From the NCBI GenBank assembly GCA_945910005.1, contig OX246747.1, positions 38,280,818 through 38,344,817 of the forward strand: a stretch of 64,000 nucleotides of DNA, in the 5' to 3' direction. Positions 27,701 to 39,700 of this stretch are shown in pieces (within the stretch, counting starts at the first letter, position 1; the number at the start of each line of letters is the position of its first letter). The position numbers and the translations under genes are program-made. The notes under the pieces were generated by a model. It saw only the letters and a program-made list of their open reading frames with translations. It did not search any database and was not told the origin of the DNA. The stretch comes from Isoperla grammatica. Taxonomy: Eukaryota > Arthropoda > Insecta > Plecoptera > Perlodidae.

Positions 27701-30700
27701 TCCACTGACAGCTCGAGTTGTCTCCACCGCACTTGCCGCAGAAGTCTGGACAAACACGCAAGCTTTCGTTGATTCTCTCTAGCACTACTGTTATTACCTC
27801 GTCAAAACCGCTCCCTCGTCGCTCGGTTTACACGTTATATCACTTTGTTACTTCGTTCTCAATCTTTCCTACCGACTTGAGTTACTGTGCAGCTCCCTAG
27901 ACAATCATCTTATGGTCGAATTCTATTCAGGAGCGAACCCATAACAAAGATGTACAGTACAATTTCAACCCCTCCAGCCTTCTCTGGTAAATTTAACGTT
28001 GATTGAAGACTTCCCCACAACCCAGAATTAAATTATAAATTGTTTGCACACATTATTTTCATTGTTGTGATTTTTTTAAGTTAAAAAGTGTAGTAGATAA
28101 AACATCCCAAAGAAGCATGCATAGTGCTATAGAGATTTATCAATATAGTTGCTGTAGAGAGATAGATACATGCACGCTGCTGCGATCTAGCTGTGAAAAA
28201 TGAACTTCTAGACGAAACGTTAATTTTCATACTTTCACTGAAGTCGCTCTAAACAGCAAAAGGGTTAAAGGCAAAAGTTACGACTTCTGCTCTAGATATA
28301 GTATTCAAGTGTTCGTACCCAGCTTGAGGTTACTGTCCAGCATGTGGTCGCAGCCGGCCGGCTTGCAGATACCGTTGACGCACATGTCGTAGGTGTCCGG
28401 CCCGCACTGCGTCCCGTCAATCACCTGATTGCGCAGCGCGTAGTAGTCGCCCGTCAGCGAGACGCGGCAGTACAGCATGCAGCGGTCCTTGGAGCCAACT
28501 GTCACGACAGACAGACCTCGAAATATTACTACAGAAAATAGTTGGCGGATCAACGGGACGGAATTGAAACGGGGTGGAATGTTTTCGGCTGTCAAGTAGC
28601 GTACAAAAGAAACTTGTGAAATTTGACTATGTCTATGTCTTTTCCTCTTCTATAAACTTATAACTTTGCTATTAAAAACTAATTTTAACTGCATGACTGT
28701 TGATGTTTTTACAATCTACTAGAAGCAGAAGATTGCCTTTAAGAATGTCGGAAGAACATCAGAAATCTGTTGATTTTTATTGAAACATAGTGCATGAAAG
28801 GGGTGGTAGACAAGAATCTGAGATTGGTATGGGCCTAGTAAAGGGCTACAACCCGTCAACCCAATCTGCAATCTTTTCTCATCTCTAAGTCCTTCTATTC
28901 TCTCCAAGAATTCCTTTCGGCCCAACACAATGTGATTTAGATGGTTAATCACATTCATCGATTTATAATATGTATCTCCAATGTCTCTATTTAATCTGAT
29001 CATAATATGTATATTAAGTTTATGTATATTAAGTATGTATATTATAAGATTGACGATGCCTATATTTGTACCATGTATTAATCGACAGGCAAATAAATAA
29101 ATAAATAAATAAATAAATAAATATAAACCAGAGGCTAATAAAGATATTTGTGAATGTGCTTGGTGTGAAAGGTCCAGCCAACACTCTCTCTTTACACTCA
29201 AAGGACGACAACTGCTCTACTTACGACCGCCGTACTTGGGAACCCAGGTGACGTACGAAGAGAGGCCGTGGATCTTGAAGTTGTTTCCGTTGTGCTCGGC
29301 GCATTGGATCTCTCTGAAGTCCTTCGATCCCGGTGGACAGTCGTGTGTGTTGCATGACCTGTAGCAGACACATAGTGTGCGTTAGCATCGTCCCTTGTAC
29401 ACAAGACAGTAACCTAACCGTGGACCGCTGTGCTACACAAGTACCAAGGAAGAGACTCCCAAAACCTGGCAATATTGAGGTTATGCTCGATATGCTACAG
29501 ATTTATCTCGCAAGATTCGCTTCAGCTTCACCAGAGACTGTTCCTGTTTGTACTTACCTATATCTCACCTTCTTTCCTAGACAATAACGGCCGCCGTTCG
29601 AGTTCTGCGGGCTGTCGCAATGCCTCACTGACTTTTCCACGCCCCCTCCGCACGTGCGCGAGCAATCGCCAAACCTACCGAGAAGAAGAAGAAGATTTGT
29701 TTACGAAAAGTCACAGCCTTTCGAATAGTTCACTCCAAACTTTCACACAGCCTGCTAAAACCAGACATATTGCGCGCAATAATTCGAATCGCATTCGCGT
29801 GCACTCAGTTTTTCGTACTATTGTGGGAAATTAGTAGTTTTCTATCAGATGGTTGAACAATTCGTAAGTAAAACGTTCCTAAACTAATTGTGACCCATCC
29901 TGTGAGCCTACAGCATTGATTAAATAACCTAGTCTCCGGAGTATTTAATCAATGTCTACAGTACTACACCCACACTGGACATTTCAAAACCTGTAAAATA
30001 TCTAAACTCTAAAATTTTAAAATCTCTTCCGTATATTAAAAAAAAGGCGACACACACTGATGACCCTACTCTAGATTTATAAATAGCGGGTGTACTTACG
30101 GCTGCCATTCGCCCCAGCGTCCGTTGACTGGCACCAATGCGTCCTTGTCCTTGGGAACACACTCGCCCTGTTGGCACCACTGGTATCGGACACAGGGAGT
30201 CCCGTCCGCCCAGGGCATGTGATTGGTCTTACAGCCGTCCTTCTGGTCCTCCCCCACCCCGCACCATAGACTGCTACACATCGGCTACAACACACATGGC
30301 AGGTATACTCGCCCTGTTGGCACCACTGGTATCGGCCACAGGGAGTCCCGTCCGCCCAGGGCATGTGATTGGTCTTACAGCCGTCCTTCTGGTCCTCCCC
30401 CACCCCGCACCATAGACTGCTACACATCGGCTACAACACACACATGGCAGGTATACTCGGCTGTTGGCACCACTGGTATCGGCCACAGGGAGTCTCGTCC
30501 GCCCAGGGCATGTGATTGGTCTTACAGCCGTCCTTCTGGTCCTCCCCCACCCCGCACCATAGACTGCTACACATCGGCTACAACACACACACGGCAGGTA
30601 TACTCGGCTGTTGGCACCACTGGTATCGGACACAGGGAGTCCCGTCCGCCCAGGGCATGTGATTGGTCTTACAGCCGTCCTTCTGGTCCTCCCCCACCCC

Positions 30701-33700
30701 GCACCATAGACTGCTACACATCGGCTACAACACACACACGGCAGGTATACTCGGCTGTTGGCACCACTGGTATCGGACACAGGGAGTCCCGTCCGCCCAG
30801 GGCATGTGATTGGTCTTACAGCCGTCCTTCTGGTCCTCCCCCACCCCGCACCATAGACTGCTACACATCGGCTACAACACACACACGGCAGGTATACTCG
30901 GCTGTTGGCACCACTGGTATCGGACACAGGGAGTCCCGTCCGCCCAGGGCATGTGATTGGTCTTACAGCCGTCCTTCTGGTCCTCCCCCACCCCGCACCA
31001 TAGACTGCTACACATCGGCTACAACACACACATGGCAGGTATACTCGGCTGTTGGCACCACTGGTATCGGCCACAGGGAGTCCCGTCCGCCCAGGGCATG
31101 TGATTGGTCTTACAGCCGTCCTTCTGGTCCTCCCCCACCCCGCACCATAGACTGCTACACATCGGCTACAACACACACATGGCAGGTATACTCGGCTGTT
31201 GGCACCACTGGTATCGGCCACAGGGAGTCTCGTCCGCCCAGGGCATGTGATTGGTCTTACAGCCGTCCTTCTGGTCCTCCCCCACCCCGCACCATAGACT
31301 GCTACACATCGGCTACAACACACATGGCAGGTATACTCGGCTGTTGGCACCACTGGTATCGGACACAGGGAGTCCCGTCCGCCCAGGGCATGTGATTGGT
31401 CTTACAGCCGTCCTTCTGGTCCTCCCCCACCCCGCACCATAGACTGCTACACATCGGCTACAACACACACACGGCAGGTATACTCGGCTGTTGGCACCAC
31501 TGGTATCGGACACAGGGAGTCCCGTCCGCCCAGGGCATGTGATTGGTCTTACAGCCGTCCTTCTGGTCCTCCCCCACCCCGCACCATAGACTGCTACACA
31601 TCGGCTACAACACACACACGGCAGGTATACTCGCCCTGTTGGCACCACTGGTATCGGCCACAGGGAGTCCCGTCCGCCCAGGGCATGTGATTGGTCTTAC
31701 AGCCGTCCTTCTGGTCCTCCCCCACCCCGCACCATAGACTGCTACACATCGGCTACAACACACACATGGCAGGTATACTCGGCTGTTGGCACCACTGGTA
31801 TCGGCCACAGGGAGTCTCGTCCGCCCAGGGCATGTGATTGGTCTTACAGCCGTCCTTCTGGTCCTCCCCCACCCCGCACCATAGACTGCTACACATCGGC
31901 TACAACACACATGGCAGGTATACTCGCCCTGTTGGCACCACTGGTATCGGCCACAGGGAGTCTCGTCCGCCCAGGGCATGTGATTGGTCTTACAGCCGTC
32001 CTTCTGGTCCTCCCCCACCCCGCACCATAGACTGCTACACATCGGCTACAACACACACACGGCAGGTATACTCGCCCTGTTGGCACCACTGGTATCGGCC
32101 ACAGGGAGTCCCGTCCGCCCAGGGCATGTGATTGGTCTTACAGCCGTCCTTCTGGTCCTCCCCCACCCCGCACCATAGACTGCTACACATCGGCTACAAC
32201 ACACAGTAGGTAGGTATAGGTAGGTAGGGGGCAAAGCTAGAGTCTAAAACACGATTGGGATGGAAAGGATAAAAAATGACATTTATGCTCGAGCCAGGTT
32301 TCGAACCTAGAATTCAGTAAAAGTGTTTTATTAGATCAACGCCTTCTGATCGACCACGGCTTACTACGCAACTAGTCATTCAATACTGTATTTATTCAAA
32401 AAGTTAGCGGACAGTTAAGTATTTAGTCGAAAGTTATAAGGCAGAGACTAAAACACACAAATGTTGAGGCAAAATCTCTACCTACATATTCTCTCTTCGA
32501 TTGAAATACACAAACATAAAATACACAAACATAAAATGCTTGGTAGACCTGGCACCCCCACCAAAACTCAATTCATTTCATATTGATGAGCGAATGTGCC
32601 TCTCTTTATACCAAAACAACATGTTGTTCCCATGTAAGTACAGCATATGTTAACTCATTAATCACAACCGACAGAAGTAGCTCAGCGGTAAGACGCGAGA
32701 CTCTAATTCGAGAGGTCGCCGGTATGATAGCGGCCACCGACAGTCCGAGATTTTTCTCAGTCACAAGACTAATGCTGAAATTGAGTGACAAACTAAAAGC
32801 CCTCGAAGATTCCTTCCCAACTATTCCAAATACCATAATACCTAGTTAGTCGCCTGAAGAGGGACATGAATTGTCCCTGGAAAACAAAAATTATTATAAT
32901 TACCACGCTAGCAGGTAGTTTCTGCACTCACCATGTAAGAGCAGATCTTAGAGCCGTTCCCATTGGCCAGCTGTGTACTCACCATGTAAGAGCAGATCTT
33001 AGAGCCGTTCCCATTGGCCAGCTCGCACTGTTGGTCCTCCGTGAAGTTCTGTCCGGGCAGCCAATCACGAGGCATGTTGTCTGTCACCTCGTTGTTGAAG
33101 GGTTCGTCGTGTAGACACTCCCCGTAGCCCGCGCTGTTGACACAAGATAGACACGTCGTTAACTAGGGACATGTGATACCATAGCCCGCGTTGTTGACAC
33201 GAGATAGACGCACCGTTGATAACACGTTACTAGTATAGGGACACCTTAGCTATCCATGTGATATACCATAGCCCGCGCTGTTGACACCAGATAGACGCGT
33301 TGTTGATAACACGTAACTATAGGGACACCCTCTAGGTACCCATATCATTAGGTGCCTTGGGCAGTTTTTTTTTCGTTCTATTTTCGCGGAAGGAATAGTA
33401 TAGTCTTACTAAAGTTGAGAAACTGTAAGAATGACGGCCCCCTCCACAGCTACCCAACCCCCCTCAACTCCGTGACAACCTGACAAAATGAAATACGTAA
33501 CTGAAAATCAGTTTGTTTCAGTTGTTCAGTTTGTTGTTTCATGGAGTTGAGGGGGGTCGGGTATCAGTGGAGGGGATAAGGAGGGGACCGTCATTCTTAC
33601 AGTTTCTCAACTATAGCAAGCATGCAAAATACCCGATGTCGGTCTGTAAAGATTACTTTAAAATGTGTTTAAATTGTTCCAAAAGAAAATCGAAATATGT

Positions 33701-36700
33701 CATCCTCTAGGCAATGTAGTGTTCTTTCTCATGAGTGTGTTTTTGTTTCCATAGAGATTTCCATTTTTCAAATTTTCTTATTATAATGTGATGTTGCTGC
33801 TGCACACCTTTCACTCCTAATTAAGAACATATTGAAAAACGGAAATATTTATTGGAGCAAGGAGACATTAATAAGAAAGAGAAATAAATTCTCTAGATGA
33901 TGAAATATTTTGATTTACTTTTGGGACAATTTAAATAAAATTCAAAGAAATCGGTTGATTCACAGGGTAGGTGAACATAGATCGTCTGAGCAACAGGCTG
34001 CTGTACTACTTGTCAGCAGGATCCTCCTAGACTTACGACCGAGGAGTGTCTACAACCGCGCTAATGTCACTTCCAAGTACCGACAAACCGGAATCACCGA
34101 GCATTACCAAATTCGGTACCGAGGAATTTACCGGTCGCCATGTTTTGCACGTGGCCGGGCGTGCATTGTGTGACGTCACTCAGCCGCAGACGCACAGGAG
34201 CGTTAAGAGGACAGACTACGCCGATATCAAGACAGCGCAGGAGCGTTAAGAGGACAGACTAAGCCGATATTAAGACAGCACAGGAGCGTTAAGAGGACAT
34301 ACTACGCCGATATTAAGACAGCACAGGAGCGTTAAGAGGACAGACTAAGCCGATATTAAGACAGCACAGGAGCGTTAAGAGGACAGACTACGCCGATATT
34401 AAGACAGCACAGGAGCGTTAAGAGGACAGACTACGCCGATATCAAGACAGCACAGGAGCGTTAAGAGGACATAGTACGCGAATATTAAAACAGTGCAAAA
34501 TCAGCGGTATTTAGTCATAAACCCGCAGTGTGGGAATGTTATTTCTTTTTAACACTAACAGATTTTTTAAATCTAATAAAAGACATATTGAGGAAATCTT
34601 TGAAACTGACGCCAATAGAGCACTCAAAATACACTAGACGCATTCTGGTGGCAAGAAAATAAACTTCTATTAGGAGTGGTCTAGCTGTCAATTTTCATTG
34701 TTGTTGTATTGTTATTATTCATCAATGGCGCTGAAAGGAGGTTGCTTAGCAGCGCTATCTATGTTAATTTTGAGTCCTCTATATAAATCACAATTACTTT
34801 AAACATTGCAATTAATTACACTAATTCGAGAGGTCAAACAATTATTAAGGCGGTGTCTCAATGCTTTACAACAATGAGCAACAATGAAAGTGACCTCTAA
34901 AAAAGAAGGTGGCAGTGGAGCTGTGATTGGGCGATTTGTAAGAGAACCTGAGTATATTAATTTAATTTGATTCCTTATAATTAATCTCAAATTCATCTAC
35001 TTTCAGCATATACGAACAAACCTGCGTGACATACCACAGATTTTGAGATAACTACGTAAGTTTCAGGAGCTGTCATTCAGAAATTACGTAATTTCAAACA
35101 AAGTATCGATTTGTAAGAGAACCTGAGCATATTCATTTAATTTGATTCCTTCTAACTCATCTCAACTACACCCACTTTAAGCATATATAAACATACCTGC
35201 GTGAAATACCACAGATTTTGAGATAATTACAGAAGTTTCAGGGACTGTCATTCGGAAATTACGTAATATCAAACAAAGTATCGATTTGTAAGAGAACCTG
35301 AGTATATTCAATTAATTTGATTCGTTCTAATTGATCTCAAATATATCTACTTTAAGCACATACGAACATACCTGCGTGACATACCACAGATTTTGAGATA
35401 ATTACGTAAGATTCATGGACTGTCATTCTGAAATTACGTAATATCAAACAAAGAATCGATTTGTAAGAGAACCTTAGTGTATTCAATTAATTTGATTCCT
35501 TCCAATTAATCTCAAATATATCTTCTTCAAGAATATATGAACATACCTGCGTGACATACAACAGATTTTGAGATAATACCACTGAGTTAGTATTTAGAAC
35601 TTTAAGATATGCCCTGATGAAATGAAATTATGTATGTACCGATGTTTGTCTCAAATGATTCGTTTCTTGTATACTAGGTACAAGAATGTATAGCGTCGTT
35701 TGCGGTGTAGTCGTCTAGGGCGTTACGTCACTACTGAAGATCTAGCAGGCCTTGGACGAGAGACTAGGATACTATGTCACACGTCCTAGCAAAGAATGCT
35801 CCATACACACATTCCCGCCACTGCAGCCGACATGTACAGAAACCTGTTTAACCCGCCGCGCGAGTGTGCAAAACTCCATTATCAACTAAATTAAGCCCGA
35901 CATAAACAATATAGCAAACGTTTACCTGTATAACAAACTACCGCACTGAAAGCAGAACATATCTTAAGATGTAATCTCAACAAAAATTTAACCAAGATTA
36001 TAATTATTTAAAAACTTTTTTTTTATATATATTTTTAACCGGTTTTCAAACCTGTACAAATTAATTTCCGATCTGATAAGAAGGCAGCGTCGTGTAGACA
36101 TTAGAGGGCGCTGGTTAACAATGTTCCACCGCCTTGGTTGTCTAACTTCATTCCACTCTGCACCCGGATCTGCTCCAATCAGCGTCGAGGGTGTGAAAAA
36201 CTGGCAGCCAATTAAAAGTTGACGATTATGACGATGTGTTAGATTTATCTGCGTGCTAACAAGTTATTGTAGTGCCTTTTCGTTTACAACAAACTCGTGA
36301 ATACGTTTAAAGGGAGCTTGCAATAACGTCATTTCCGGTAGCCTTCCAGGTACTCTGTAAACATTTGTTTACGTTCTTCCGACACTGCATTGTTGCAATA
36401 TTGCAGATGTCCTTTGACTGACACGTCAACTGTTTTCAAACAAAGGTTCCGTATAATGACTGAAAACAAAATAAGAACGCGTAAACTCTGTTTGAAGACA
36501 ATCATTTGCATGTGTTATCATTTTCTTGAACTTTTACCTGCACACATCAATCTATACGGCTTGAAACTGTGATATTTCCTGGATAACATATGTGTCTCAT
36601 TTTCTTGAACTTTTACCTGCACACATCAATCTATACGGCTTGAAACTGTGATATTTCCTGGATAACATATGTGTCTTCTATTGACAGAACGAATGTAAAC

Positions 36701-39700
36701 AAGCAATGTGTACCTCATAATGGCCGCCACGTGACGTCTATTGAAAGCTACCTATATAAACCACTTGAAATGACTGTTTTTTGATAATGATGCTTACTAC
36801 TTTACGTATCTATTATTACAATCATTCTATATTCGAGACTATGAGAGGTAATAATATACTGATAGACGAAGATGAATTAGAGAAAACATACCTTATGCGG
36901 GATTCGAACCCACGTCCCTCCCCACTATAAGCTGCACACGCTAAAGACATAGCACGAGCCACTGCAGACGGCTTTGATGTTGAACAACAATAGAACTTCA
37001 ACCAAAGCACTGTCAGTGTAAAGTAAACAAACATGCCGCCGTATTGGCACCAACATGGCCGCCATCCTATTCGGTAGCTCACATCACTGCTAATTCCCAC
37101 ATTCTTCAATGTATTTTTTTTTCTCCGAGCCCAATAAAATTTATAGGTCTACTAAAACGTCACTGCCTCCGTTTCCTTATGGTAATGTGCGACATTAATT
37201 ATGGAAGGCGTTGGATCGTAAACCGTGAGACACTGTCCAGTTACAAACCCGAGTAACTAGACTCTCGCGCACCCGGCCTGTCCGCTTATCAGGAGATGAT
37301 GGATTTAAGAACGATCTTAAATTGACAGAACATATTTGAAAATGTTATTTTGAACAAGGTTTTTGGGTAATAGCTTAAGAACGCTACATAATATTGAACA
37401 CGTGATAAATAAGCATGAGTTGTTTCGTAAGAAATAAAAAACTGGACACCCCACTTCAAAAGCTACTGCAACACCAAAAGACAACGATAAAAGAAATGAA
37501 TTGAATCGATGGACAAACAACAAGCTGTGAAAAAATAATATCTTCTGATTTTGGAAAACAAAACAAAAAACAACCAAATTCACATACGAAATTTTCACTT
37601 AGTCGTTGTCCATCATTAAAAGTTTTAAATGGCGAGCAGTTACTATTGCTACACTTGTTTTTATTTCTATGGTTGCAATTTTATTATTTTGACAGCTGAT
37701 TGTTTGTCCATCAGTACAATTCATTTGTTCTATTGTTGTAGTCCTGATGTGACGTCAGTTGCGGGTTCCCTAGAAGGTAACTGTAGTACCCTTGATTTAC
37801 GTGTGTCTGCGAGTGTATACTGTAGTCGATATAGAAGGTAACTGTAGTACCCTTGACTTACGTGTGTCTGCGAGTGTACACTGTAGTCGGTATAGAAGGT
37901 AACTGTAGTACCCTTGATTTACGTGTGTCTGCGAGTGTACACTGTAGTCGGTATAGAAGGTAACTGTAGTACCCTTGATTTACGTGTGTCTGCGAGTGTA
38001 CACTGTAGTCGGTATAGAAGGTAACTGTAGTACCCTTGATTTACGTGTGTCTGCGAGTGTATACTGTAGTCGATATAGAAGGTAACTGTAGTACCCTTGA
38101 TTTACGTGTGTCTGCGAGTGTACACTGTAGTCGGTACAGAAGGTAACTGTAGTACCCTTGATTTACTTGTGCCTGCGAGTGTACACTGTAGTCGATATAG
38201 AAGGTAACTGTAGTACCCTTGATTTACGTGTGTCTGCGAGTATACACTGTAGTCGGTACAGAAGGTAACTGTAGTACCCTTGATTTACTTGTGCCTGCGA
38301 GTGTACACTGTAGTCGATATAGAAGGTAACTGTAGTACCCTTGATTTACTTGTGCCTGCGAGTGTACACTGTAGTCGATATAGAAGGTAACTGTAGTACC
38401 CTTGATTTACGTGTGTCTGCGAGTGTACACTGTAGTCGGTATAGAAGGTAACTGTAGTACCCTTGATTTACGTGTGTCTGCGAGTGTACACTGTAGTCGG
38501 TATAGAAGGTAACTGTAGTACCCTTGATTTACTTGTGCCTGCGAGTGTACACTGTAGTCGATATAGAAGGTAACTGTAGTACCCTTGATTTACGTGTGTC
38601 TGCGAGTATACACTGTAGTCGGTACAGAAGGTAACTGTAGTACCCTTGATTTACTTGTGCCTGCGAGTGTACACTGTAGTCGATATAGAAGGTAACTGTA
38701 GTACCCTTGATTTACTTGTGCCTGCGAGTGTACACTGTAGTCGATATAGAAGGTAACTGTAGTACCCTTGATTTACGTGTGTCTGCGAGTGTATACTGTA
38801 GTCGATATAGAAGGTAACTGTAGTACCCTTGATTTACGTGTGCCTGCGAGTGTACACTGTAGTCGATATAGAAGGTAACTGTAGTACCCTTGATTTACGT
38901 GTGTCTGCGAGTGTACACTGTAGTCGATATAGAAGGTAACTGTAGTACCCTTGATTTACGTGTGTCTGCGAGTGTACACTGTAGTCGGTATAGAAGGTAA
39001 CTGTAGTACCCTTGATTTACGTGTGTCTGCGAGTGTACACTGTAGTCGATATAGAAGGTAACTGTAGTACCCTTGATTTACGTGTGTCTGCGAGTGTATA
39101 CTGTAGTCGATATAGAAGGTAACTGTAGTACCCTTGATTTACGTGTGTCTGCGAGTGTACACTGTAGTCGATACAGAAGGTAACTGTAGTACCCTTGATT
39201 TACGTGTGTCTGCGAGTGTATACTGTAGTAGTAGCAGCTATTAGCATCACGATAAACTACCGAACACTACATTGACATAACTAATAAGTAAATCATTCTT
39301 CCTTTCAGGTACCCGATGTGCGGGTTTAGTAGGCAAGGGAATTAATGTTTTAAAATTTCAACTAGGCAATAATTCTTTATATAAAAAAAAAAAAAACTAC
39401 GAAATTTATTTAGCTGTCATTTTCGCGTGTAGTTAATACAAAACGTTCGCTGAATAATAATGAAAGACTCGATAAATCTCAGGTATATTCGCACGGTAGG
39501 GTTATGGCAGTGATAAAGACGGTGCCTTGAGTTTCGGATGAATCAAATTAATGCACAGGGATGATAATTCGAGTTACACATTTAATTAATATACGAAATT
39601 AAAACAATCTTTATGAAATCACATAATATACACAACAATCAACGCGTTCTTAATTAGCTTCTGCAATGCGCTGTTGTTGCTGCTGCACACCTTTCACACC

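Noticed and set aside
30223..31395. Long open frames of 390 (plus) and 359 (minus) codons over the exon 4 array
   Set aside because: The 147-bp unit is 49 codons, so any frame lacking a stop in one unit stays open. Both frames differ from the true ADAMTS frame and match no domain.
36885..36970. A tRNA gene
   Set aside because: Only box A/B-like parts are present and the acceptor stem does not pair by eye; similar heads at 32,290, 40,010, 47,240 and 56,640 show they are SINE heads.
34195..39230. CRISPR array, because of regular repeats
   Set aside because: Units are contiguous tandem repeats without variable spacers, in an animal intron.
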